NCBI RefSeq assembly: GCF_017353255.1
Contig: NZ_JAFMYU010000019.1
Span: forward strand, 1 to 64,000
Direction of reading: 5' to 3'
Source: Fibrella aquatilis
GTDB lineage: Bacteria > Bacteroidota > Bacteroidia > Cytophagales > Spirosomataceae
DNA: 64,000 nt
Positions 15,496 through 24,704 of this stretch are shown here, in pieces; the first letter of the stretch is position 1; the number at the start of each line of letters is the position of its first letter. The notes under the pieces are model-generated. The model saw nothing but the letters and a program-made list of their open reading frames with translations, was not told the DNA's origin and did no database searches. A program made the position numbers and the translations under genes.

Positions 15496-18400
15496 CTAGG
15501 GGAACACGGCTTTTGCTACCCATCCGGTTTTGGTACCGGCGGCTCCCGTTGCTTTTACATAATAGAGACTTCCCGGCGTGCCATCGAGTTGCGCGTAGAT
15601 GTCGCCCAAGTTGCCCGCCACAGTCCCTTCGGGCGACCCATTGCCGAAGCTGAATTGGCCCGGTGCCAGCCCTACCGCCTGCTCATAGAGGCTGTTTGTG
15701 ACGGGAACATACGTCTGCCCGTTGGCGTCGTAGAAGTCCCAGTCGATGGTTTCTGAGGAGGGAGACCCTCGCCGCTCGACGGCAAAATGCAGGTGGTCGC
15801 CGTTGGTATTGCCCGAATTGCCCGATAGCGCGAGCAGATCGCCCGCATTGACCCGCTGCCCTACCGTCACGTTGATAGACGACCCCGTCAGGTGGCCGTA
15901 GACCGCATACGACAGGTCGTCGTGGCGCACTCGGATAATGTTGCCAGTGTCGGCGGTACCTCGCGTACCGATGTCCTGATTGGGGTGAACCCGCACGATA
16001 TCGACCACCAGGCCATCCATGGCGGCCAACACCTTGGTACCGCGCGGTACACCAAGGTCGACGGCGAACTGCTGCGCGCCTGTATGGGAGGCCGCTCCGC
16101 CCCGACCCTGCACACACGGCACCTTCGTACCCGGCGCAAACGGCAGTGTATAGTGCAGGTCTGATTTGGTAGTGTTGAAGCGGATACCGACCGCCATTGG
16201 CATCCCGCCCGGCAGAAAATCGGTGATCTCACGCCCGGCATTCACCGTGCCTTCGTAGAGCTGCGTGGTGGACTTGGGATTAAGCGGCACAATAGTACCG
16301 AACCGAAGGCTGTTGCCTGTCAAGGTCAACGATGACTCGTCTTTGGCGTGGAGAGGGCCAATTTCGGCAAAATCGTTCGAGTCGTTGACCAATTCCACCA
16401 CAAAGGTGCGGTCGTTGAGTGTCAGTTTGAACCGAAACTTGTTTTCGTACCCTTCGTGGTCTTTTAGGTGTGGCAGGTTCATGGTGTGAAGTTCGGTTCG
16501 CCCACTAATACCCACCCCGCCCGGCTTTTTCACATCGACTTTGGTGCCGTCGGGTTTCGTCACGGTGGCTTCTACGCCATGTTGCGCCGCCGATTCGATG
16601 ATCGCTTTGGCTTCGCTTGCCCCGCTTTCGGCGTATTTCTTCGCCAGGTTTTCTTTTGCCGTTTTGGCTTGTTCGGGTGTTAGGGCACCCCCTTTCTGAA
16701 GGTCGTCGATCAACTGCATACCCTCTTTGAACTGCGCATTGCTGGGGTCTTTTGGTTTTTCGGGTTCGACGGTGGTGGCCCCGCTGCCCATGTAGGCGTT
16801 CAACGCTTTCTCTTTCAATTCGGCTTTTTTCGCTGGCGAGAGCGATTTGTCGTTGTCGATGGCGTTCAGGCTTCGGTCGAGGCGGCGTTCCATTGTTTTC
16901 TGCACGTCGAGTTTAGCGGCTTCCTGGGCAATTGTTTTGGCGGCTTCCATTGAAGTCTGGAACGTCTGTATGGCGTTTTTCTGGTTTTCGGCTAGCCCCG
17001 TAATGTCTTTAAACAGGCTGGCCTGACCCAATACGCCCAGCGTGGCGGCGAGGCCCGTAGGGTCGGGGGCGTTGGGTGCATTCTGGATGCTGACCAACGA
17101 CTGCGGCAGGGCCGACGGCTGCAAGGTGCCGGGGTCGGCGCGGCGGCTGTCGGTGCTGATTGGGCTAATGGCCGTGGGGCTGTCGGGAATGGGCGATTCC
17201 TCCCACCGCCAGAACCGGCTGTCGTCGATCTTCTCGCACGAATTGCACTTGCCCATGACGGCCTCGGCGAAGACCCCTTTTGTGGGTACGCTCACGCTGA
17301 CGGGGTCGGCGGTGGCGGTCATGTAGAACTCGGTCAGCGACTCCTTCATGCCAAAATCGGGGTTGAGGTTCAGGCCGGGCGCCACGGGAAACACCAGACT
17401 GTTGCCCACAATGGCCAGCAGTTCGTTCTGCACCAGCGAGGCCAGGCTGCGGCCTTCGCCCTTGCCACTCAGAAAAATGCCATCCAGCAGCATGAAACGC
17501 CGTTTTTCCGACATGCCGAGCCAGCTGCGTTCGTGGTAATATTCGAGGTTGTCGTTGAGGTGGGCAATCAATTTGTTTACCAGCACCAGATCCTCCTTGC
17601 GCGGGTCTTTCAATTCCTCGTCGGTGGGGCCTGTGTAGATCGTGGCCGCGTCGTTGGCCGTCAGGTCGTCGTTGAGCCGTTGGTAGCGAAACAAAAAGTC
17701 GCTGTGGTGGCGAGTGCGGTAGCGCATCGACCCCGACTGCACGGTGGCGAATGAGCCTTCGGTGAGTACATCTTTGGTCGGGTCAATACCGATGCGCAGG
17801 TAGTGGAACCGGTCGCGGGGCAGACCCGTTGGCCCCTGTATCCGTAGCGATACCGTCAGCAACCCGTTGCGCACATACCTCGACGACACCGAAGGGTCGA
17901 ACGTAATGGCACCGATGCCGTTACCCCCTTCGTTTTGTACCGTAAACAGCAGTGAATCAACAAATTGGCGGGCAATGCGTTCGCCAAGCATTTGGTGGAA
18001 TACGGCGTCTTTGTCAGCCGCGTTGGCGAGGAAATCGGTATAGAATTCGGTGGGGTTGTTCACCACGCTTCTTAGCTTGGCCCAGTTGGCTTCGATAATT
18101 CGCCCGACCTTCTTTTTGTGCCAGATCGGCCCCAGTCCGCCCCCGCCGGCAAACACCGGGGGGCGTTCGGTATCATCAACTTCCACAATATCGTCGAGCG
18201 GGCGTTGAATGGAAAACCGGAACTGCAACTGCCCCGATGCCGTAATGATGGGTTCGGAGGCAAACGTGCCCGACGGGAAATTGCTGTCCTGCCACTCGTG
18301 GGCCACCCGGTCGCCGGCGTCGAAACCAGCACGGAGCCGCCGGTCGAGCAGGCCCGCCGCCAGCGGTTCGCGCCAGCGGAGCATCTTTTTCAGGTCGAAA

Positions 18401-20262
18401 CTACTCATCAGCAGCGGTACGAACAGGCACTCGCGGGCTTCGGCAAACCGCTGCCGGATTTTGAAATGCCGCAGTACTTCGTAATACTGAATGGTGAGGG
18501 CGTGGCAGTGGTTGTAGTTGGCAACGCTTTCTGAAGACACCTCGAACCGCTCCCCCTGCGATACGGTCTGAATAACCGTCGACCGCATGCTCCGCACCGA
18601 GTTGGCCGATTGCATCAGTCGGTCGCTGAGTCGCTGCTGATCGGACGACGATACCTGCCGGAAGCTGTCTTGCGAGGCCCGCGAGCTTGACGTGCTGTAG
18701 CCGCCCGATACCCCAAATAGCACCCCGCCCAAAACGCCTCCTGCCGACCCCGACACCCCGCCCGTTGAGGCCCGCGAACTGCCCCGCAGGTTTTCTGAAG
18801 TGGTTCCTCTGGCTATTTCCAGAATGTCGCGGTCGCGGCTGAGAGAGTTAGAGAGGCTCTCCTCCACATCGACGCTTTGGCTGTTGGCCGCCGACTCGCG
18901 CCGCTCCCAGTCGAACACCACGAGTTGCTTTTTCTGACCCGGTGCCAGCGGCAGGCTGTAGAGCAGATCGCCCAGCGAATAACCATCGGCCACCCATTCC
19001 GACTTAAAATGCAGCAGATGCCCGTGCGCTACCTCCACGGCTTGGTAGATCGTGGGTTCATCGTCCCAGTCAACGGTGTTGGTTGGGCCCAGTTCAACGC
19101 GCCCTAACGGCCGGGGTGGGGGCAACGGCGCCACCAGCGTAGTCTGGAAGGTACGTATCTCGTTGAGGGTAAAGAGCTTACTGATGTTTTCTTTAGTAAT
19201 TGTCTTTTCGTCTTTCAGAAAATCAGCCAGTACGCCTTTCCGAATTTTCACCGTTTCGATGGTCTTCAGAAAGTCGTCGGCGGCGGCCGCAGCGCGGCTA
19301 CGGTTGCGTATGGTAGCCGTTGTTTTCAGGGGCGATTCGCGGGCAATAAACGGCAGGGCTTTCAGCGGTTCCAGCAACTCAAACACCGTGTAGGGCAGTT
19401 GCCGCAGGATGTCGCCCAGGGTTAGTTCGTCTTCATCTTCAAGCACATAGCCCTTAATGGCTGGTTCGGACGTGCGCACGAGGGAGTAAAACGAAAACTC
19501 TTCCAACACCCGCTTCTGGTCGAATTCACCCGCTGTGCAGCCGCAATCGCAGTCGCCGGCGTCAGGGGTGGGGGTGGTTGCGTCGGCAAGGTTGGCCACC
19601 AGGATGACCCGGCGTGGGAAAACCAGTTCCGTTACCTCCGTTTCTCCCCCGTCTGGGTTGGCGACCAGCCGTTTCTGCGGCTCCAGCTTAATCGGAATGG
19701 GGTTTTCTGTGAGGTTGAGGCCTACCTGCGCCGTGGCGGCAATGAACGTGCCGACGGGATAATCCATGGCAAAATAGCCCTGCGCTTCGGTCCTGACGGT
19801 GGTAAGTGGCACAAAATTGCCCTCGGCTTCGGTCTGTACCAGTATGATAATTTGCACGTCGTCCATCTTCCGAACGCCCTTTTTGTCGAGCAGGCGCCCG
19901 TAGACAAAGGCCGGGTGGGCGGGTTCGGCGGGTGGTTCGGGGGTGGCGTCGGGGTTGATTTCTTCGTTCAGTTGCACCGCCACCAGCGCCTCTTTGTCGA
20001 TGACGTCGCCCAGGATAAACTGCTTCTGCGTCACGGTGCTTCCTTCCACCTGCTGCAGCCGGAGCATCACCTCATGGTCGGTCAGGGCCGCCGTGCCGAA
20101 ATCGACCGAGATCAGTTCGTCGTGGGCGGGCTTGAGCGTAACGGAAAAACGCTGCGAGTCGATTTGAACGCCCGTTTTCGCCTTTACGAAATAAGAAACG
20201 TGAAGCGCGAGAGAAACGGTGGGCCGGGTACCTTCATTACGCAGAACGAGTGTGGTTTTCAT
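15496..20262 (-). CDS. Giant protein with C-terminal M23 peptidase domain
   Basis: A 1588-residue protein of unknown overall function. The N-terminal about 200 residues look like beta-sandwich modules, including a carboxypeptidase-regulatory-like part. A Cys cluster (DCDCGC) lies near 235. A Ser/Gly-rich segment with SLSNSLSRDRDILEIARG and GSAGGVLGGVLFGVSGGY lies near 460-530. A long Ala/Lys helical stretch lies near 1075-1230. A LytM/M23 metallopeptidase domain spans about 1375-1510, with zinc ligands predicted in SHTGAQQFAVD (H1393, D1402) and DHLHFAVE (H1490, H1492). An SH3-like tail follows. No N-terminal signal peptide or TM helix is seen, which is odd for a peptidoglycan hydrolase. A propeller kinase/regulator pair is upstream and a 30-residue TM frame directly downstream. 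Confidence 0.8.
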   Translation of the reverse strand: MKTTLVLRNEGTRPTVSLALHVSYFVKAKTGVQIDSQRFSVTLKPAHDELISVDFGTAALTDHEVMLRLQQVEGSTVTQKQFILGDVIDKEALVAVQLNEEINPDATPEPPAEPAHPAFVYGRLLDKKGVRKMDDVQIIILVQTEAEGNFVPLTTVRTEAQGYFAMDYPVGTFIAATAQVGLNLTENPIPIKLEPQKRLVANPDGGETEVTELVFPRRVILVANLADATTPTPDAGDCDCGCTAGEFDQKRVLEEFSFYSLVRTSEPAIKGYVLEDEDELTLGDILRQLPYTVFELLEPLKALPFIARESPLKTTATIRNRSRAAAAADDFLKTIETVKIRKGVLADFLKDEKTITKENISKLFTLNEIRTFQTTLVAPLPPPRPLGRVELGPTNTVDWDDEPTIYQAVEVAHGHLLHFKSEWVADGYSLGDLLYSLPLAPGQKKQLVVFDWERRESAANSQSVDVEESLSNSLSRDRDILEIARGTTSENLRGSSRASTGGVSGSAGGVLGGVLFGVSGGYSTSSSRASQDSFRQVSSSDQQRLSDRLMQSANSVRSMRSTVIQTVSQGERFEVSSESVANYNHCHALTIQYYEVLRHFKIRQRFAEARECLFVPLLMSSFDLKKMLRWREPLAAGLLDRRLRAGFDAGDRVAHEWQDSNFPSGTFASEPIITASGQLQFRFSIQRPLDDIVEVDDTERPPVFAGGGGLGPIWHKKKVGRIIEANWAKLRSVVNNPTEFYTDFLANAADKDAVFHQMLGERIARQFVDSLLFTVQNEGGNGIGAITFDPSVSSRYVRNGLLTVSLRIQGPTGLPRDRFHYLRIGIDPTKDVLTEGSFATVQSGSMRYRTRHHSDFLFRYQRLNDDLTANDAATIYTGPTDEELKDPRKEDLVLVNKLIAHLNDNLEYYHERSWLGMSEKRRFMLLDGIFLSGKGEGRSLASLVQNELLAIVGNSLVFPVAPGLNLNPDFGMKESLTEFYMTATADPVSVSVPTKGVFAEAVMGKCNSCEKIDDSRFWRWEESPIPDSPTAISPISTDSRRADPGTLQPSALPQSLVSIQNAPNAPDPTGLAATLGVLGQASLFKDITGLAENQKNAIQTFQTSMEAAKTIAQEAAKLDVQKTMERRLDRSLNAIDNDKSLSPAKKAELKEKALNAYMGSGATTVEPEKPKDPSNAQFKEGMQLIDDLQKGGALTPEQAKTAKENLAKKYAESGASEAKAIIESAAQHGVEATVTKPDGTKVDVKKPGGVGISGRTELHTMNLPHLKDHEGYENKFRFKLTLNDRTFVVELVNDSNDFAEIGPLHAKDESSLTLTGNSLRFGTIVPLNPKSTTQLYEGTVNAGREITDFLPGGMPMAVGIRFNTTKSDLHYTLPFAPGTKVPCVQGRGGAASHTGAQQFAVDLGVPRGTKVLAAMDGLVVDIVRVHPNQDIGTRGTADTGNIIRVRHDDLSYAVYGHLTGSSINVTVGQRVNAGDLLALSGNSGNTNGDHLHFAVERRGSPSSETIDWDFYDANGQTYVPVTNSLYEQAVGLAPGQFSFGNGSPEGTVAGNLGDIYAQLDGTPGSLYYVKATGAAGTKTGWVAKAVFP

Positions 20263-20349
20263 GTGCCTAAGTGCCTGTTAGTCAAGCCAAAATTGGGAAC
20301 TTTAGGCGCTGAAGTCCATACCATGCATACGGTATTCCGGGGGGTGTTT

Positions 20350-23300
20350 TTACGCGAAAAGGGGCACACTCACCCGTATGGTTGTGCCTGCGCCCGGTGC
20401 TGAGTCGATCTGGCAGGTGCCTTTCAGCAGGTCTATACGTTGCTGAATGTTGAGCAGCCCATTGCTGCCTGCCCGCACCTGCGTGAGGTCGAAGCCCTGG
20501 CCATTGTCGTGGTAGATAACCTGCACGGTGTCGGCCTCGGTGTGCAGGCTAAGGCTGATGTGCGTAGCATGGGCGTGCTTGATGGCGTTTTGGAGCAACT
20601 CCTGCACCACCCGGAACAGGTTGATTTCCAGGCTCTCAGGTAGCTTGGGCGGCAGGTCGCGGGCTGTGTAGGCGATGGTCAGCTGATGACTCTCGTTCAG
20701 CAACTGTACCATCTGCCAAAGGGTGGTAACGAGGCCATCGTTGCGCAGGCCACGTGGGTGCATATCATGCACCAGCGACCGCAACTCGCTCATCGAAGCG
20801 TCGAGCACTGCCGACGCCCGGCTGTGGATGTCGCTCACCGAAAAACCGGGTTGGTTCAGGCCGCTTAGGTACAGTTTCAACACGGCCAGGTTGGCCCCGA
20901 TGCCGTCGTGGAGTTCTTTGGCGAAGCGTTGGCGTTCCAGTTCCTGGGTGCGGACCGTCACGGTCAGGGTGTGCTGTTGTTGCCGCCTGAGTTGCCCCAG
21001 CCGGTAGCGATACAGGCCGTAGGCACCCCCCAGCAACAGCCCGATCAGCCCCGCCCTGAACCAGGTGGTAGCCCAGAAGGGCGGCCGGATGGTGAAGCGC
21101 AGCGTGGCCTCGGTTTCGTTCCAGAGGCCGTCGTCATTGCTGCCCTTTACCCGAAACACGTAGTTTCCGGGGGGGAGTTTGGTGTAGTTGGCCGTACGTC
21201 GCGTGGTAGTTCGCACCCAGGTATGGTCAATACCCTCCAGCTGGTACTGGTACTGGTTTTTTCGGCTGTTGGAAAAATTGAGCGCGGCAAACTCAAACGT
21301 CAGGAAATTCTGGTCTGGCCCAAGCGAGAGGTGCGGCTGACTGGGGTTGCAGGCACTGTCGAACACCGACACCGCCGTGATGCGCACAGGCGGCACAAAG
21401 GTATTGGTCCGAAACTGGCCGGGCTGGAAGTAGGTGATGCCATTCACGCCCCCAAAAAACAAGGTGCCGTCGCGGTGGCGGTAGCAGGCGTTGGTGTTGA
21501 ACTCATTGCTTTGCAGGCCATCTGTTACGTCGTAGGTTTTAACCACCACCCCCCGCGAGGGCGAGAAGCAGGCAAGACCCGCGTTGCTGCTGAGCCAGAG
21601 GTTGCCCCGGTTATCGGGCAGGATGCCGTAGATCACGTCGTTGGGCAGGCCGGTGGCGGTGGTATAGTGCCGCACCACGCGCCCCCGCCGCAAATCGACC
21701 CGGTAGAGGCCGCAGGGCGTACCCACCCAGAGGGTTTGCCCTGCCTGCCACAGCGACCGTATGTAGGGACAGGTGAGACCCCGCGTAGAGTCGTAGTGGA
21801 TGGTCTGGCGGGTGCGGAGGTCATAGCCAACCAGGGCCGTGCGGAGCGTGGCAAACCAGATCTGGCTAGGTGTAGCCTGATACATAAACCGGATATTGTA
21901 GGTCGAGATGGCCCGCAGGGCGGGGTTGTCGTCCCAGTTGCGCCAGCGTTTGGTGCGCAGGTCGAAACGCGTGAGGCCGCTGTGCCCGCCCACCCACACC
22001 TCGCTAGGTGTTCCCTGTTGGTCGTAAAGCACATGGGTGCCAAAAGCAAACTGCTGGTGTGGGTTATGGACGGGGTAGGTCTGGGCCGTTTGCCGCCGTG
22101 GGTCATACGCCGTCAGTTCGCGCCAGTTAGCAAACCAGAGTTTCCCGGTCTTGTCGGCGGTGATGCCCCACACCTGGTCATGCAGGGCCGAGGCCCTGGG
22201 CAGGTAGGTTGGGGGGTAGTTTGTGAGGGTGCGGCGCGGAATGGAGTAGCGCGCAAAGCCGCCCACGTCGGTGCCAATGTAGAGGTCGTCGTTCAGGCCT
22301 TCGAGCCGCAGTACTTTGTTGTCGGGCAGGGTGTTGGCTGGCGCAAAGCTGTTTTTCTGAAGCAACCCAAACACAAACCGGCCAGGATCATATTTGCTGA
22401 TGCCTGCGTTGCCCACCCCCGCCCACACAATGCCCTGCGGTCCTTCATACATAAACGAGATCATGCCCTCGGCCAGGCTGCGCGGGTTGAAAGGGTCATG
22501 CTGAAGTTGCTGAAACTGACCTGTTTTAGGACTGTACAGGCATATGCCGCCTTTGCGCGTGCCAACCCACACGCGGCCCGTGTGGTCGCAGAGGAGGTTC
22601 GTTACGTCGCCGTCGGTGAGCGTAGTTGGGGTGTTGCCCTGGGTGTAGTGGCGGCGAGTACCCCGGCCCGGCATGGCCCACTCGGCCCGGTTGAAGGTAA
22701 ACGCCCCGCCCGACGTACCCAGCCACACGGTGCCCTGCTTATCGAAGAGCATATCGCGCAACAGCACCGACGCACCCAGCCGTTGCCGGATGGCCAATGG
22801 TCGAAATGAGCGGGCGGCTTCGTTGAACTGGTAGACCTCTGTGAACGTGGTTACGAAGACCTGCCCATCTGGCGATAAACTGCTGTTAATCAGCTCGTTG
22901 TTTCCCGGAAAGAAGTGCTGTATCTGACGAGTGCGCGGATCGAAGCAAAACAGGCCCTGGGCGTTGGTCAATATCCAGATGCGACGTTGGGCGTCTTCGA
23001 GGAGCGCGTGTACCGCCACCCGCCCGGCGAGCGGGTTCATGCCAAATGCCTCCGCGAAGGTTTGCATTTGCTCTGTTTTGGGGTCGTATAGGTCAATGCC
23101 GCTGCCTGTGCCAATCCAGAGACGGCCCTGAGCATCGGTCAGCAGCGCCTGCACCAGGTTATCGGTGAGTGAGTGGCGACCCCCTTTCCGAAACGCCCGA
23201 AACCCCACCCCGTCGAACCGATTTAGCCCGTTCTGCGTAGCAAACCACACAAAACCGCCGCAGCTGGTAATGTCATTGACATAGTCCATCTCCCAGCCCT

Positions 23301-23406
23301 CGCGTTGGCCGTAGTGCTCGAACTGAAACGGTTCGGGCGGCGGGGTTGGCTGGGTCAGCCCAATTAGCGGGCTAACAAGTAGCAGGCAAAATAGACGACA
23401 ACGCAT
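20350..23406 (-). CDS. Hybrid-type propeller sensor histidine kinase
   Basis: A 1018-residue membrane kinase. The ATG at 23406 starts a signal peptide (MRCRLFCLLLVSPLIGLT); an upstream TTG at 23439 is less likely. Residues about 30-700 contain two-component-regulator propeller repeats (GLNRFDGVGF, LWIGTGSGIDLYDP, NLWLSSNAGLACF). A Y_Y_Y domain follows at about 715-780, one TM helix near 785-805, a HisKA_3 dimerisation domain with ELHDGIGANL (His near 832), and a HATPase with NAIKHAH and DNGQGFD. It has no receiver or AraC domain of its own. It would sense a periplasmic ligand and phosphorylate the LuxR-type regulator encoded 7 bases upstream. The target genes are unknown; the giant M23 gene is next downstream. 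Confidence 0.92.
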   Translation of the reverse strand: MRCRLFCLLLVSPLIGLTQPTPPPEPFQFEHYGQREGWEMDYVNDITSCGGFVWFATQNGLNRFDGVGFRAFRKGGRHSLTDNLVQALLTDAQGRLWIGTGSGIDLYDPKTEQMQTFAEAFGMNPLAGRVAVHALLEDAQRRIWILTNAQGLFCFDPRTRQIQHFFPGNNELINSSLSPDGQVFVTTFTEVYQFNEAARSFRPLAIRQRLGASVLLRDMLFDKQGTVWLGTSGGAFTFNRAEWAMPGRGTRRHYTQGNTPTTLTDGDVTNLLCDHTGRVWVGTRKGGICLYSPKTGQFQQLQHDPFNPRSLAEGMISFMYEGPQGIVWAGVGNAGISKYDPGRFVFGLLQKNSFAPANTLPDNKVLRLEGLNDDLYIGTDVGGFARYSIPRRTLTNYPPTYLPRASALHDQVWGITADKTGKLWFANWRELTAYDPRRQTAQTYPVHNPHQQFAFGTHVLYDQQGTPSEVWVGGHSGLTRFDLRTKRWRNWDDNPALRAISTYNIRFMYQATPSQIWFATLRTALVGYDLRTRQTIHYDSTRGLTCPYIRSLWQAGQTLWVGTPCGLYRVDLRRGRVVRHYTTATGLPNDVIYGILPDNRGNLWLSSNAGLACFSPSRGVVVKTYDVTDGLQSNEFNTNACYRHRDGTLFFGGVNGITYFQPGQFRTNTFVPPVRITAVSVFDSACNPSQPHLSLGPDQNFLTFEFAALNFSNSRKNQYQYQLEGIDHTWVRTTTRRTANYTKLPPGNYVFRVKGSNDDGLWNETEATLRFTIRPPFWATTWFRAGLIGLLLGGAYGLYRYRLGQLRRQQQHTLTVTVRTQELERQRFAKELHDGIGANLAVLKLYLSGLNQPGFSVSDIHSRASAVLDASMSELRSLVHDMHPRGLRNDGLVTTLWQMVQLLNESHQLTIAYTARDLPPKLPESLEINLFRVVQELLQNAIKHAHATHISLSLHTEADTVQVIYHDNGQGFDLTQVRAGSNGLLNIQQRIDLLKGTCQIDSAPGAGTTIRVSVPLFA

Positions 23407-23413
23407 AGGGCGG

Positions 23414-24031
23414 TCAGAGCAGGCAATGCTGCCGGGCAAACCGGATCAGTTCTACGTTGTTGTGGACACCCAGTTTGCGGTAGATATTCTTCCGGTGCGT
23501 TTCGACGGTGCGGGTGCTGAGGCAAAGCCGGTCGGCAATCTGATGGTTGGCAATGCCCTGTGCCACTAGCTGAACAATGTCAACTTCGCGGTCGGTGAGG
23601 CTGGTTCGGTCGAGGCCATGCTGCCGGTTTTGCAGTTGTTGCAGGTAGGCAGCGGGCAAATAGGGGGTGCCCGCCGATACACATGCCAGGCCTGCGAGCA
23701 ACTCGTCGTAGCCCGCGCTTTTCACGCAGTAGCCCGTTGCGCCAGCCTGCATCATGCGCCGAACCGAACTGATGTCATCGAGCATCGACACGGCCAGCAT
23801 GGGTAACGTGGGATAAACAGCCCGAACAACCTCCGCCAGTTCGATCCCTGACCCATCGGGCAGATCAACGTCGAGCAATAACAGATCAACGGGGTGCCGG
23901 GCCAGAAACGGCATTACCTCGGCCACCGTATGCACCATCCCTGCCACCGCGTAGGCTGGTGTTTGGGCGAGCATAAACCGCAGGCCGTCGGCAAACAGCC
24001 GGTGATCGTCGATGATAAGTAGCTGCCTCAT
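23414..24031 (-). CDS. NarL/LuxR-type response regulator
   Basis: A 205-residue DNA-binding response regulator. The receiver domain has acidic residues in LLIIDDH and the phosphoacceptor D54 in LLLLDVDLPDGSG. The C-terminal LuxR helix-turn-helix is LTDREVDIVQLVAQG, then IADRLCLSTRTVETHRKNIY. The ATG at 24031 gives MRQLLIIDD, the normal receiver start; upstream in-frame codons add unrelated sequence. The gene is the first of a two-gene unit with the propeller kinase, whose ATG is 7 bases after this stop. It is expected to be cytoplasmic and activated by that kinase. Confidence 0.94.
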   Translation of the reverse strand: MRQLLIIDDHRLFADGLRFMLAQTPAYAVAGMVHTVAEVMPFLARHPVDLLLLDVDLPDGSGIELAEVVRAVYPTLPMLAVSMLDDISSVRRMMQAGATGYCVKSAGYDELLAGLACVSAGTPYLPAAYLQQLQNRQHGLDRTSLTDREVDIVQLVAQGIANHQIADRLCLSTRTVETHRKNIYRKLGVHNNVELIRFARQHCLL

Positions 24032-24132
24032 AATCAGTTGATGTAGTGCAGCGAATGTATCTATTCCTGATTGTCCCTGAAAGCTATTTTTAGTAAACGC
24101 AGGTGAGCAGGTATTGGGCTTTGCGGCGCATA

Positions 24133-24633
24133 TCAATGCGCCGCTGCTCCGTAGCGAGCCTCAACCACCGAAATCCGGATAGGGCTGAACCACTGCCTTT
24201 TGCGCGTAACAATCAGCAGCCGGTCGAATTCCTGGTCGCCGATGGTGGTGGCGGTGGGGGTAGCGCCCAAGGCCCGTGCCGTTTCCAGAATAGTGTTGCT
24301 GTGACCCACCACCAGGCTGTTCGGCTGTGTTTTCAGGAAATTGGCGAAGCCCGCGAGCGTGTCGGCACCGTAGAGTGTGATGGGTACGCTGATAACCTCT
24401 GAGAGCGGTTGCGCCGTTTGGCGGGTACGGAGCGTGTTAGTACTGAAAATCCGCTGAATGCCCTTGCTTTTCAGCGAATCGGCCAGAACGCGGGTACGGG
24501 TCACCCCGGCGGGCGTGATGGCATCGGCGTTGGGCACCCGGTCGGCATGGCGAACAATGTAGTAGGTGCGGGTGCTGCAATTCACCATGAGCAGGAGCAG
24601 TCCGACGAAGATGGGTAATCTCAAAAATGGCAT
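24133..24633 (-). CDS. Exported histidine-phosphatase-family protein
   Basis: A 166-residue SixA/phosphoglycerate-mutase-like phosphatase. The catalytic RHA motif is YYIVRHADR (H29) and the second catalytic His is in VVGHSNT; FSTNTLRTRQTA is the usual substrate-side motif. The ATG at 24633 begins a hydrophobic leader (MPFLRLPIFVGLLLLMVNC); the Cys could be lipidated, though the lipobox is imperfect. The substrate is unknown; periplasmic phosphoester hydrolysis is likely. An upstream ATG at 24792 would read through the 3' part of the neighbouring gene and is rejected. The gene is downstream of the secreted hypothetical protein in the same direction. Confidence 0.87.
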   Translation of the reverse strand: MPFLRLPIFVGLLLLMVNCSTRTYYIVRHADRVPNADAITPAGVTRTRVLADSLKSKGIQRIFSTNTLRTRQTAQPLSEVISVPITLYGADTLAGFANFLKTQPNSLVVGHSNTILETARALGATPTATTIGDQEFDRLLIVTRKRQWFSPIRISVVEARYGAAAH

Positions 24634-24704
24634 AATGGCGGGATGGTATACAGGTGTGATACGGATTGTGGTGAGAACGACTAGACAAACGAATGTAATT
24701 AAGC

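Noticed and set aside
15496-20262. A contractile injection or phage-tail locus around the giant M23 gene
   Set aside because: No sheath, tube, baseplate or AAA-ATPase gene lies nearby in the window.
20908-22809. A 633-codon open frame on the plus strand opposite the propeller kinase
   Set aside because: It is antisense to a gene with clear domains, and its protein has no recognisable motif; high GC makes such frames common.
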